Source: Ascaphus truei (Eukaryota; Chordata; Amphibia; Anura; Ascaphidae). From it: a DNA stretch of 64,000 bases. A model generated the notes under the pieces. That model was not told the DNA's origin. It did not search any database and saw only the letters and a program-made list of their open reading frames with translations. The stretch lies in assembly GCA_036426205.1 (NCBI GenBank), contig CM071573.1, positions 70,780,382-70,844,381 of the forward strand, given 5' to 3'. The translations under genes were made by a program, and so were the position numbers. Below, in pieces: positions 44,763-57,115 of the stretch; positions within the stretch are counted from its first letter, which is position 1, and each line of letters opens with the position of its first letter.

Positions 44763-44781
44763 CCCCCCCCCCCCCCCCCCC
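44763..44781. repeat. Poly-C tract
   Basis: About 18 C in a row, just upstream (in transcript sense) of the 44448-44669 exon. Confidence 0.95.
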
Positions 44782-44859
44782 AACATGGATGAAGGAATCT
44801 CTGGTATATTTTATTACATATACAATAATGGAAAATAATAATAATAATAGTTGCACCTT

Positions 44860-46098
44860 TCAATTCTTTGCTGCTTTAAATTGATGAGGCTCGCGAGATT
44901 ACCCTGCCTGCGGGACCGAGTACACGGCTCTAGCATGGGTAGAGCCGGTGAGCTCGTCTTCCATAAACAGCTGAGGACTCTTCCTACTGATGTCCTTGCA
45001 TCCACGCCCTGCAGTGTTCGTTTCCAATATCTCACATGTAACTGCGCTTTATTTGCTTTTAATTTGTTTAAAATTATTTTTATAGTGATACAGGTTGTGC
45101 TTGTCTGTTTTTTTCTCCTCTTTTGTTTACTCAATGATCGCCCGTTCAGGGGGAAGAAAGTCTTAAACACCCAAGTTCATATGGACTGAGCACGCTAGAT
45201 ATCTATTAGTGGTACTGTATTACTCCAATCAGGAGGTTAAGTCGAGCACGGTTATAATTCTTTGTGCTTTAAAATGATGCTGCCACACCACCTCCAAGTG
45301 ACCAAAGAAACATTTTCAATATTACCCATTTACTGCTGGTCAAACTGAAAGAGGTATATAACAGTCCAGAATATCACTGGCTAGGGACCCACAGTCGAAT
45401 GTGTTAAAGTCACATTAACCACTATGACATCTCTGCCACATCTGTTTCCTGTTCTACACTTCATAATCATTTTACTGCACAAGAGAGAGACAGCGTATTG
45501 TAAGTCACCATCGAACTGAAAGCGTTAGACACTTAAGGGCTACTACACATATAGGTCTTCACAACCAAACCCAGACATATACTGTAAACAAAAATAATGT
45601 AACCCACAGAATTATTCATATAAAGTTAACATTCTCAGCATCTGTCAAAAAGGGTGACACGTCCATGATGATTTAAGGGAAAAAAGCCAACGCAGTCCTA
45701 CTTAATTAGTTCATGGCATTTTGTGTCACTCAAAAAGACATGCTCGTTTTGGACAAGATTTACCCCCTACTATTCCCCTGGAAGGCATACAGTGTCCTTT
45801 GTTATTTCTGCTTTCTCATGCAGTTTACAGCAATGACATTAACACACCATGTAAATGTGTACGGGAAAAAACGGCCTACAGATGAACTTATGGAAAGGCT
45901 TAACAAAGCCAGTCCAGCCCACCATTTCTAGGATCTCTAGGCCAAAAAGGCCAAATCAGCAATTGCTGCAATTAACATGGCCACATGTAGTGCTGCGACT
46001 CATTTTAAATAAGTAGCACAGGGACTTTCCACGTCTAACTTTATCCCTTGGAGTGGCCAGGAATGCAATGTAAAGGGGTTAGAAAATAAACAGTGGAC
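44860..46098. other. Intron, nothing recognised
   Basis: No exon with cadherin signatures on the minus strand and no clear repeat. Confidence 0.5.
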
Positions 46099-46101
46099 AT
46101 A

Positions 46102-46223
46102 GGCCCTCATTCTGTAAGGTGCGCAGGTGACGTGCTATCACATGAAAAGCCCCGTTAAAGTCAGTGGGACTTTTCATGTGATAACGCTTCTTCTGCGCTA
46201 TCACACCTTACAGAATAAGCCCC
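46102..46223. mobile_element. Small MITE, GGCC ends, ATA duplication
   Basis: GGCCCTCATTCTGTAAGGTG to CACCTTACAGAATAAGCCCC, flanked by ATA on both sides. The interior is also palindromic (TATCACATGAAAAG opposite CTTTTCATGTGATA). Confidence 0.8.
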
Positions 46224-46683
46224 ATAGTAGTAGGGCCGAAGGACATTGGCTGTACCTGAGATCAGCTAAAGGTGAGAATGAGCAGACTGAAAATTGAATT
46301 GGAGAAATTATTTGTTTGTATTTGGTTTAATATTATTTGTGTAAAAGTGTTTAACGCTTAAATCTTTAAAGTTGAATGCTTATGTTTTTATAAAGTATAT
46401 CTGTATTTTTGTTCTATTGTTTAATATAATATGTATGAGAAATCCAATAAAAAGATCAATGATAAAAAAAAAGAAAATGAACAGCCACAGTTTATATAAG
46501 AAACAAACTCTTGGTCAATTTCATTGGTCAAAGGACTCCCAATTCAATGCAGAGAAGAGCAAACGTTATATAAAGAATATTTCCTTTGTGACTGTATCTA
46601 TAAGTAAATTGGGAAGTGATTTGAGTGCACTTTTTATTTATCCATGTATACATAGATGAGAGGGAGGCTGTGACATCACTGTT

Positions 46684-47341
46684 GTGAGTGGAGTACCTCA
46701 GGGATCGGTACTGGGACCCTTGCTTTTTAACTTGTTTATTAATGACCTTGAGGTTGGCATCGAGAGCAAAGTCTCCATCTTTGCTGATGACACTAAATTG
46801 TGTAAGGTAGTAGAATCAGAGCAGGATGTAATTTCTCCCCAGAAGGACTTGGAGAGACTGGAAACATGGGCAGGTAAATGGCAGATGAGATTTAATACAG
46901 ATAAATGTAAGGTTATGCATTTGGAAAACAAGAATAAACAGGCAATTTACAAATTAAATGGGGACAAATTAGGAGAATCCTTGATGGAGAAGGATTTAGG
47001 AGTGCTTGTAGACAGCAGGCTTATTAATAGTGCCCAAAGTCATGCAGTAGCTGCAAAGGCAAACAAGATCGTATCTTGCATTAAATGGGCAATGGAAAGA
47101 AGGGAAGTAAACATAATTATGCCCCTTTATAAAGCATTAGTAAGACCACACCTTGAATATGGAGTACAATTTTGGACACCACTCCATAGAAAAGACATAA
47201 TGGAACTAGAAAAAGTGCAGAAAAGAGCCACCAAATTAAAAAAGGGGAAGAATAATCTGATTTATGAGGACAGACTAGCTACATTAGATTTGTTTACATT
47301 AGAAAAGAGGCATCTAAGATAACTGTGATAACTATATAAAA

Positions 47342-47389
<48 letters not shown>

Positions 47390-47885
47390 CAAATATATTC
47401 AGGGACAATACAGGGAGCTTTCAAAATAACTATTCACCCCAAGGACAGTACATAGGACGCCATATCTTAAATTTGGAGGATAGGAGATTTCACCAACAAC
47501 AAAGGAAAAGGTTCTTTACAGTAAGGGCAGTTAAAATGTCGAATTCATTACCCTTGGTGATTGTGATGGCAGATACAATAGATATCTTCCAAAAAAAAGG
47601 TTTTAGAAAGGAAAGGTATACAGGGATATACCAAAAAGTAAACATGGGAAGGATGTTAATTCAGGGAGTAATCTGATTGCCAATATTTGGAGTCAGGAAG
47701 GTGTTTATTTTTCTCCGTAAGAGATATCATTAGATGAAATTTCACTGGGGTTTTTGTTTGCCTTCCTCTGGATCAATATACTGTAAGTACTAATATAGGA
47801 TACAGTATCTGTTGTCTAAAGTTAGCATCGGTTACACTTGATGGATGGATGTCTTTTTTCAACCTCATCGACTATGCAACTGCTA
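46684..47885 (+). mobile_element. CR1-like LINE, reverse transcriptase C-terminal half and 3' end
   Basis: A 212-codon frame reads SGVPQGSVLGPLLFNLFIND, the catalytic FADDTKLC, MRFNTDKCKVMHLENK, EKDLGVLVD, YKALVRPHLEYGVQFW, ELEKVQKRATK and DLFTLEKRHLR. All are typical of CR1-clade reverse transcriptase thumb and 3' regions. It is 5'-truncated, so it cannot move by itself. After an (AT)n insertion (47342-47386) the remaining C-terminal and 3' UTR sequence continues to a TTTTTTCAACC-type end, matching 18495-18885. Confidence 0.9.
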
Positions 47886-48225
47886 ATTCCCTAGGATCGA
47901 GGAAAAAATTAAGAGTGGAAATATGTAAATTATTTTGTTGAATAAAGAGTGTCTTATTCAATGAAAATCACGTGCTCCTCTAATATACTGGTGTCCTTAG
48001 AACTGGGGGGAATCTTCGTTCCAATTGTACACTGGTATCATTGGGGCATTGTACAGCAATAAGACGAATGTCTCTCTTATAATATGGGAATAAAGTAGGA
48101 GATAGGATACAGAAATCTTTATTTTGAAGCCCACATCCCTATCATTCAACAATATTATTTTGATGTGCAAATGTATGTTGGCAAAGGGTTAAAACGAATA
48201 GTTTATGTGGTTTTTGCCATTTTAT

Positions 48226-48228
48226 GTC

Positions 48229-48259
<31 letters not shown>

Positions 48260-48269
48260 TGTATGTATG

Positions 48270-48300
<31 letters not shown>

Positions 48301-48409
48301 GTATGTATGTAAGTATGTATGTATGTATGTATGTATGTATGTATGTATGCATGTATGTATGTATGTATGTATGTATGTGTGTATGTATGTATGTGTGTAT
48401 GTATGTATG

Positions 48410-48440
<31 letters not shown>

Positions 48441-48584
48441 GTATGTATGTATGTATGTATGTATGTATGCATGTATGTATGTATGTATGTATGTAAGTAT
48501 GTATGTATGTATGTATGTATGCATGTATGTATGTATGTATGTATGTATGTGTGTATGTATGTATGTGTGTATGTATGTATGTAT
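48226..48584. repeat. (TATG)n microsatellite, about 360 bp
   Basis: About 90 tetranucleotide units with scattered variants (TAAG, TATGC, TGTG). It opens reading frames in all phases (MYVC and HTYI repeats) that are not genes. Confidence 0.98.
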
Positions 48585-48589
48585 AGATA

Positions 48590-49279
48590 TGCTCGCTTTA
48601 ATGCATTGGGACACTAAAAGAGTTGTGTGTGCTGTTAAGGTTACTAGAAGAATCCTAAAAGGATTGCAAGTAGAAAGAAAGTGCGAATCAGCAGTCCTCA
48701 TTCCTGTGCATTGTGTTTCAAGTCTCTCTCCATTACAAGGATATTCATAAATGCTTTATAATGCAGCATGAATACCAAATCAACCCAGTATGGACCACAG
48801 CAATACAATAATAGCGTGAGATTCTTACAGTCATCAGGAATTAGTTTCATGTTAATCAAGCGAAAATATAGTTACTTATTCTTACTGTCCTCCTGGGGGA
48901 GCTGCGTTCTCTCCCCGCTGCCTGCTGGTCTGTTTTTCTTTTCGTACTGTAAAGGGCGACTGCCTATGAAATTTCCTGTGTTGTGCAACTCTTTTGCTCT
49001 CAACACTGTCACCTCATTTGAAGTGATACAACAGGCATGAGAAACACTGCACTCCCTTTGCAGCTCTGGCAAGGATGGATTGCTACAGGAGGGCCCACCG
49101 TCCCACCTCCAGCGTATGGAAATTCGGTCTCCTGCTCAGCCTCTATCTGGCATCTTACCAAGGTAGGACAAGCAGACTTCTGTTCTTGCTCTCTCACAAG
49201 TGAGAAACATGAAAACATGTTTATATTCAGTGCTGTACAGGTCTATTTAGACAGTTTCCCTTTCTATTATCTTCTAGAG
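48590..49279. other. Intron, nothing recognised
   Basis: Unique-looking sequence without cadherin exons. Short open frames on both strands show no family features. Confidence 0.45.
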
Positions 49280-49463
49280 CAGGGGTGGCTAACTCCAGTT
49301 CTCAAGAGCTACAGGTCAGGTTTTCAGGGTATCCGTGCTTCAGCACAGGTATCTCCATCAGTTGGCCCAGTCTTTGACTGATTGAGCCACCTGTGCTGAA
49401 GCAGGGATACCCTGAAAACCTGACCTGTTGGTGGCCCTTGAGGACTGGAGTTGGCTACCCCTG
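49280..49463. mobile_element. hAT MITE, family B
   Basis: CAGGGGTGGCTAACTCC to GGAGTTGGCTACCCCTG with TTCTAGAG/TTCTAAGG. Confidence 0.88.
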
Positions 49464-50226
49464 TTCTAAGGAGTGTAGTATGGCAGCTGCAATAAGGGAC
49501 CAGGAGGGGGACTTTTTTTGTCAACTGGGCAGAAAGTAGAAAACTAGCAAGTCAATGTAAAAAGAGCAAGGAGAGGAAGCCTCTCTTTTAAATTGTTAGT
49601 GGTGTACTTTGGGGTGTACAATGATTTGAATCCCATGGGAATTCGTGTTCCTGGTCCCATAGGAATTCAAATGTTGCAGGATAAAGCCATTTGGATTATG
49701 AGACACTTTACATGGTGTAAAAAATGATAGGCAACGACCTCCCCCTGCAAACCTACAATGCTTGTAATCCCCTCCGTACTGCAATAGAAAACATATTTTC
49801 TGTGGGGACAGATTTTTGCCTTTTGGTTATTACTGATAATTAGAGACCAGATCCAGGAGAAAATGAACATTTCAGGCATGGTGAGGCTCTGCAGATGTCA
49901 GGCGTCTCCTATTTCAGTGTAGGTGGGAACAAGGTGCCGTACGAGCTTATTATATGCATGTGCAGAAATATTCAACTTCATTATAAGTATGGCCATTTTC
50001 AGGGGAACGGGGGGGGGGGGGGGTTCAAGATTTTATTTATAGCAACTTTTCCTTTAACAGCCTCTGTCCATTTGGCAGCATTGTGAGCAAGATAAGGAAA
50101 CCCTCCCATATTTCTAAATATATTGTTAGTTTGAAACAATACCATTGTTTCCCAGAAACTAAAAAAAATAAAAAAAAAATTGATGAATCAGGGCTCCAGA
50201 TATAACTCATGTTTAAGTTTTTAGAA

Positions 50227-50305
50227 TGGGGACAGGTAGCCTGGTAATTAAAGCACTGGCCTCTGAAGTGGGAATAAAGTGACTGAAGACCCAATCCTTT
50301 GAGCC
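50227..50305 (+). repeat. Possible tRNA-SINE head
   Basis: GGTAGCCTGGTAATTAAAGC and GAAGACCCAATCC suggest A- and B-box remnants. Weak. Confidence 0.3.
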
Positions 50306-50404
50306 CCTTTACTATTTTTCATTTTTGGGCTTTAAAATACAAACTACTTGGAAATAGTTTTATGCAATTACGAAGTTCAGTAGTAACTACAAAGTTATAT
50401 AATT

Positions 50405-50614
50405 CAGAGGGCGCTCAACTCCAGTCCTCAAGTCTCCCCCCCCCCCACAAACAGGTCAGGTTTTCAGGCTATCCCAGCTTCAGCACAGGTGGCTCAATCT
50501 GATTGAGCCACCTGTGCTGAAGCAGGGACTGATTGAGCCACCTATGCTGAAGCATAAATATCCTGAAAACCTGACCTGTTTAGGGGGTCTTGAGGACTGG
50601 AGTTGAGCACCGCT
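50405..50614. mobile_element. hAT MITE, family B
   Basis: CAGAGGGCGCTCAACTCCAG to CTGGAGTTGAGCACCGCTG. Flanks are AT-rich, with no clean duplication. Confidence 0.8.
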
Positions 50615-51622
50615 GTAATATATGAATAGTCAGATAGAAATAGGTAAGCTAATTCAACTGAATTAACACTATTTATAGGGGCCCGGGGAACAGCGAGGCC
50701 CCCTAAAAAAGTTCTTCAAAAGCATATTGTAGTGAATATTATATGGTCCCCAGCAGCACTCAAAAACAAGGCACCCCACTGAATGATTCATCATTTTGAA
50801 TCTTATTTAGACAGATATTCTCACATAAGTAAAATAAATAATAAAAAACAGCACGACTTAAAAAAAGAACAGTTATATATACAGATGTTACCCTAGAAAC
50901 GCTGTTTTCTGAGTACCGCACAGTATCAATATACCAATAAGTGAAATTGGCCCTATATCTTTTCCACATGTAATAATAGGGCTATGTACAGCTGTTCTCT
51001 TTTAAAGTGGTGAACATTTATTATTTTGTACTCATTATATGAGAATATCTTTCTAAAGTAAGATTGAACAAAACATGTACTAGGGCGTACATAGAAGGCA
51101 GATATCCCTTGATGGTGCACGATGAATAATACTAAAAACAGACTTTATTAGACATACTAAAATAAATACAGGATATATACAGCTGGTGCTCTTATAACAA
51201 ATATAATGATACATTTAATTTAAAAGGGGTGTTCATCTCCAGTGGCCAAACGTATAATGATGGCCAGATAGTGATGTGACTATACCAGCAGAAATGGGGG
51301 AGAGCTTAGATTAGAGCCCAAATGCTCAGCACCTCCCTCCATGTGGAGTAAATATACATTGCTGCAGATGTTATATGCACAGATTCAATTGGAAAAATAC
51401 TGATCTGTATCTACTGTGTGTGGTGATACTGTGTATCTATGTTTGGAGTAGCAACAGTGTTCGTGTTCAGAGATACATTTCCGTTTTGCGTGTAGTTTTC
51501 AGTTGCTGTGATAGTAAGGCATTAGGATCCAGGTCAGTGAGAGAATGAGATTCTGTGCTCGCACGATTATCGCGGTGTTTGCTTGGATTGTTATAGTGTG
51601 CTCTGGAACAGACTGACATCTC
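50615..51622. other. Intron, nothing recognised
   Basis: AT-rich sequence with no recognised exon or element. Confidence 0.45.
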
Positions 51623-51625
51623 TTA

Positions 51626-52024
51626 GGCCCGGGCCATGGAGGGGTGGGGAGAGCGGAGGCGCGCTAACGCTGAGGCTCGCCTGCTTCAGTCAGCGCGATT
51701 GCACGGACTTGCAGGCGAGCCAGCGTGCGCGAAGGGAGCCGGGGGGAGGTGGTTGGAGGCGGGGCAGTGACGTCGCTGGGCCAATCGCCCGCGACGCACT
51801 GACGTCAATGTGCGTGACGTTGACGCTGCTGTGCTGTGATTGGAGGTTTTCAGCCGACAGCGCGCTGAAAAACAGCTTGGCGCTCGGCTGAAACCTCCAA
51901 CTCGTCAGCACGCCTGCGGACGCTCGCATGAGCCCCCTCTCAAGGCATCCTCATTGAGGATGCAAGGGCTCAGCGCGGAGCGTCCGCACGGCTCAGCGCG
52001 GCCTGTCCGTCTATGGACTCGGCC
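51626..52024. mobile_element. GC-rich Harbinger-like MITE
   Basis: GGCCCGGGCCATGG to CTATGGACTCGGCC with TTA on both sides. The CpG-rich interior is palindromic in part (TTGGAGGTTTTCAGCCGA opposite TCGGCTGAAACCTCCAA). Confidence 0.7.
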
Positions 52025-52628
52025 TTAGGCAGCTCTATGGTTCATCGTGTTGGTGTCGTCGAATCGGAAAGGCAGCTTAGTGCAGACCCGGCTGCACCTG
52101 ATCACAGTGCAGAGAGGTGACCCAACGTCAGTGTCACAGGGAAGGCAGTGCGCCTTTCAGACTGCGAGGTGAAGCTACAGAAAGACAGTGTAAGAATTAG
52201 TTACCAGTATGTACGTGATAGCCGCGTGGCTGAATGTACAATGCGCACTGTATCAACAGGGTGTTCCATGTAAGGGAAAAATTGTGTGATGCGGAGCTGC
52301 AATTGGGACCGGATCAAGGCCGGGTGTGCTGGTATGGATTGCTGCTGGCGGTCTGATAGAGTGTCTGCCAGACCTGTTTGTGAGGGGAGTACTTTTTGGT
52401 TGGATGGTAGTTAGTCAGTATTCAAACAGACCTTGTGGCCCGGGCCTAGGGTGGCAATATTTTGGCCAAATGTCCGCCCCCATATACAGATGATGCGCTC
52501 ATGGTCCTATCTGGCCTGAAGGTAAGGCACTTACTTCCTATACTTACTATACTGCATAAAAACATAAGATGTGCACTCACATTTGGTACATTAAAAATGC
52601 ACATTTGAATAACATTGATGGGACACCT

Positions 52629-52953
52629 GGCGTCCTCCTCACTAGCTGCAGCCCGCTCTGGGGCTCTCTGCGTCTCCATGTCAGTTATGGTGACATCCGA
52701 GGACTGGATCAGCTGGACTGGCTTGGTGTTCGGACAGCTCACTTTGGTTCCCACATACCATAATTCAACACGTTTCTCCGATGCTTCTTCAGGAATTTGG
52801 CAAAACGCGTTGAATTGTTGTCTGTGGGAACAAGAGTGAGGGGTCCGAACACCCAGCCAGTCCAGCTGATCCAGTCCCCGGATGAGCCGTCACAATAAGT
52901 GACATGGAGATGCAGAGAGCGCCAGGCGTGATGCAGCTAGTGAGGAGGACGCC
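52629..52953. repeat. PLE-derived palindrome, about 150-bp arms
   Basis: GGCGTCCTCCTCACTAGCTG is mirrored by CAGCTAGTGAGGAGGACGCC. The inner part has TTCAACACGTTTC opposite AAAACGCGTTGAA, around the centre CTTCTTCAGGAATTTGGC. The minus-strand centre reads CCTGAAGAAGC then GAAACG, as in the PLE core, but with a poor stem. Confidence 0.65.
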
Positions 52954-53044
52954 ACAAATCAGGAGTCGCTACAATGTTATTCACATTGTTAAGTATTTGT
53001 TCGATTCACATGCAATAAGTTTAAACTATCACATTGTTTTTCTT

Positions 53045-54545
53045 TTATAACTTTAAGTTGGTGACATCCAAGGGGTTAGAGTTAAAGACAGAGATAGACA
53101 CATATTGGGATCTACCAGATAGGTAGGAGTGAAACCAGTTTAAAGCATGTTCCCTTATACCAGTGCACTGAAGCTTGTTTAACAAGATAACATGATCAAC
53201 AGTATCAAAAGCCTTTGCAAAATCTAGGACTATTGCACCATAAATTGTTCCAGTTCCATTCCACACTGGATCTCATTGCAAACTTTTAAGAGGGTAGTTA
53301 CCATTGAGTGATTTAGGCAAAAGCCAGATTGGAGTTGGCCAAGGAAATTTGTCTTGGTATAGTAATCGCTTAATTGAGAGTGGACACATTTTTCCATGAC
53401 TTTGGATAGCATTGGGAGAAGAGATATTGGTCTGTAGTTGGAGACAACGTCCCCACTTTTGAAGACTAGGAGATATCTGGTGGTTTTCCAGGTCTGAGGG
53501 ATATAGCCTGTAGACAAAACAGAGTTGATTAGGAAGGTAAGCAATGGTGAATGGTTGATTAGGAAGGTAAGCAGAGTTGATTAGGAAGGTGGCAATGACT
53601 GGGGCACTAAGTCATAGGAACTTTGATCACACCAGGTCAGGTACACACTGGCTGTTTTAGTTTTAATGTTTGGAGCTCCTCTTCGGATACTGGGGCAAAT
53701 TGTATGCACTGTTGGGAGGGGGTGGGGATATAGGGGTTCTCACATGTTGAGCTTCATGATTGTAGCCAGGGTTGCACTTTGATAGTAGGGAAATAGCACA
53801 CCCCACAAAATATTTATTCAATGCGTTTGCAATGTACGTGTGATCTGTATGGGATCTGTAGTATCATCCTTTTTGATAGTAGATGGTTGTTGATGGCTAG
53901 ATGGCTGGAATATATTGTTGATGACCTTCCAGAGGTTTGCTGGATTTTATGTATTTTGGTAAATATTGGGCTTTCGCTAGTTGTATTTGCCCTGTGCATG
54001 TATTCCACACACATCTGTAGTTATTAAGAGCCTTGGTAGTGCCACTTACTTTGTATGTTTTTTTTTTTGTTTGGAAATAAACAAGCACAGAATTGGGGGC
54101 AGGTATAAAATTGATTCTGTGCCATGTGCAGTTGGTAAGATCAGCCAGAAATTGTTGTGGGTTAAAGTTTCTAAATGTTCTAGCGATTAGAACTTTAGGG
54201 CTTGACTTGGGTAGTTTGATTTTCCTTACACAATACATGATTGTATAGTCACTAAAAAGATCAGGTAGGATACCAGAGAATTGAATTCTATTGGCAGATG
54301 AGGATAGAATCCAATCTAGCAAGGAATGGTTGCCAGATTTAGGTTTATACATGTGGGTTTGGAAATTAGTGGGTTAAATGTAGTGACTTGAATTGTGTCC
54401 AGATTTGGTTGTTTTTAGGGTCAAGCCAATTGAGGTTCAAATCACCAAAAACTAACAGGTCATTCTTCCGATTCAGAGAGGAAATTGTCCAAGATCACAA
54501 GTAATTGGCAATGGGATTCGATTCAGTTTATCTCCCTTCATGCAC
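53045..54545 (-). mobile_element. L2/CR1-clade LINE, endonuclease and reverse transcriptase fragment
   Basis: From the 5' side on the minus strand: KNDLLVFGDLNLNWLDPKNN (endonuclease GDxN), SGNHSLLDWILSS and SDYTIMYCVRKIKLPKSS, then YIPQTWKTTRYLLVFKSGD, YRPISLLPMLSKVMEK and LDFAKAFDTVDH (reverse transcriptase A motif), ending with LSGRSQYVS. Frames are broken by stops and frameshifts and the 3' half is missing. Dead copy. Confidence 0.85.
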
Positions 54546-54934
54546 AGTGCGATTACCACTGATGCAGAACAGATTATCATTCTCATGTATAGCACGGCGA
54601 TACAGATATACCGTGTCACATTGTCACCTGAGTGAAAAAAACATGTGTAGAAAAAGGTGCGGAATTAACCACTAGCGTGAGTTCTATGAACAATCGCCAC
54701 AAGTCAACATTTTTAAGTGTCTTGACTGAAATCTATTTTTGTTTCCTCACAAAGACGAATCGAAAAACCTTTGAGAATTTTTGTTAAAACTGCAAAATTA
54801 ACGTATTTACTGTAAGCTTTAAAATAGCAGCGTAACTTTACAAGGTATATTATAGTTGAAATACATCTAATGCAGTTCCTCAAGTAACATCTGCAGCTTT
54901 CCTTGTTTGTTTCATATCTCAAAATATTAATGCC

Positions 54935-55210
54935 CCATATCCATCATATATATATATAGATATCACTTATATAATATATATATATATATATAGATTATAT
55001 ATATATTATATATATAGCATATATTATTAATACAGTGTTCGACAATCCTATACATTGCTTCGCCCGGGGCGAGTGGATTTAACCTCCGGGCGAGTAAATA
55101 TTGGCCCAAGCAGCACACGTTTGGTACTAGGTGGCGAGTAGATTTTTTTGTGTGGCGAGTAGATTTTTTGGTGATTTGTCAACCACTGTATATATATATA
55201 TATATATATA
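54935..55210. repeat. AT-rich simple repeats
   Basis: Several short (TA)n tracts around 54945-55025 and 55190-55210, with a unique stretch between them containing GTGGCGAGTAGATTTTTTG twice. Confidence 0.7.
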
Positions 55211-56045
55211 AAACAAATACTCAATACCGTTCGGTGCCTAACAAAATGCTTTTATTTGTGAGAGCTTTCGAGATACACTGATCTCTTCTTCGGGCGATGT
55301 TACAATGGATAAAGCAAGAAAGGTTTAACTTTATAACAGCCTGGAATGTTATCTGCGGATGAAACCTATCCCTCCCCCTGTGCAGTATGAAATTTATGAC
55401 TTTAGATGTTAAATGGTCCCTGAATGTTTGTGATGTAAGAGTGTGTGTATATGTGTATGTGTGTAAATATAAATTTATAAAGCGCCACAGTGTATACAGC
55501 GCTTTACAAAAGGTGTGTGTGGACGGGGAGTGTATACGAATGGTGTTGGTGGGTGTTGAAATGTAAGAGGGTGTTGGATTACTATAAATTTGTGTGGATA
55601 CTATGTAGTCCCTATTGGTATATAGGGATAGAATTATATTGTACAATTGTATGTGTAAGAGATAGGTGTGTGTGCATTCATATAGCACAGTATTTATAGA
55701 CATTGGATTTAGCACTCATGGGAAGAGAGCTCTCTTGTGTAGTGGCTCATGAAACTGTGGTCTCGGTTTAGGCCTCCGGTCAGTGTCCTGAACAGTTTTT
55801 TGTAAATTCTTAACTCTTACATCACAAACATTCAGGGACCATTTAACACCTAAAGTCATAAATCACATACTGCACAGGGGGAAGGGATAGGTTTCATCCA
55901 CAGATAACATTCTAGACAGTTTTAAAGTAAAACTTTACTTGCTTTATTCATTGTAACACCGCCCGAAGAAGAGATCAGTGTATCTCAAAAGCTCGCACAA
56001 ATAAAATCATTTCGTTAGCCACAGAACGGTATTGAGTATTTGTTT
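55211..56045. repeat. PLE-derived inverted pair with 230-bp arms
   Basis: The left arm 55211-55441 and right arm 55814-56045 are inverted copies around a 370-bp centre. Both arms hold CCGAAGA, A, GAGAT-loop-ATCTC followed by GAAA (AAAA in the right arm). The left-arm core is at 55262-55293 on minus; the right is at 55963-55990 on plus. Confidence 0.75.
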
Positions 56046-56059
56046 TTGATTATTAAGCT

Positions 56060-57112
56060 CGGCTAACACGGTACAGATATATATATATATAACAACAATC
56101 AGAAGCGCATACTTCATAAGGGTAAAATAAATATATATTTTAATATAACGTGTGCTGAATAGTCCTTTAGCTGGAGGATATAGACCTATGTATGTATAGC
56201 ATGCATGGATATTATACAAACACGTGATAAAAACACGGTTTGTCATATTCTAGGAGTCCAACCGGTTAAGGTATGGCCAAATAAAATGGAGGTGGAGGGA
56301 CTGTTGCTTTAGAATATGTTTTATAGCAAGGGCTAAAAGATTAACTTACAATGGCACAATAGTGCATATCAACGAATCCAGTGGGAGTACAAATAGCTGA
56401 GAAAAGAATGCAGGGGTGATAGCTATAATGCAGTGATAAGAGGGCCTGGCAAAATTCACAAGGACATCCCTCTTTGATGAGCTCTGTAGTAACCATTGAG
56501 TGCACCGAATGGGAAGTTTGTGTCTGTGTGTGTTTATACTCACACACAGACACACACAGACACACACAGACACACACAGACACACACAGACACCAAGAAA
56601 GAAGAAGTGTTCAAAACCCCCACCATTTTAACTGCTTCTTTAAAGCTACCTAGTAAATAACACTATTGCATTAACACTTTCCCTGTCAGAAGGGCCAGGA
56701 ATGCATTGCCAAACAGTGCATTTCTGACTGTTCTGGCAGTGATGGGGTTAAGTCTTGTGACTAGCAGCACAAATTAGCCTATGCGTACTTTAAAAGTTGG
56801 ACATACTGCAAACACTTGTGTTTTGACAGCTCCTTCTCTTGAGCAATAATTGCATACTGTACGTCACACCGGTTGCATCTCTCTGATGTAACCTGTCACA
56901 GTCTAGAGGTTTAGAGATTTACCAAGTATCACTTGATTTCATTTATAGTACATCTGCAAAACCACCCAGGCACAACACACTAATGCAGTCATGCTGCTAA
57001 AATAAGAAATATATCCCCCATCGGACACAGTTACACCTTCTTGTATTAAAACGCAGTAATTACGTTTCATTTCAAGGTGTTGAAAGCCCATCTGTCCGTG
57101 ATTCAAAAATAC
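56060..57112. other. Intron with a (CACACAGA)n patch
   Basis: A CACACAGA-type simple repeat at 56540-56592; otherwise nothing recognised. Confidence 0.5.
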
Positions 57113-57115
57113 ATA

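Noticed and set aside
48165..48750. Long open frames (MYVC and HTYI repeats) on both strands
   Set aside because: They are translations of the (TATG)n microsatellite; the absence of stops is a property of the unit.
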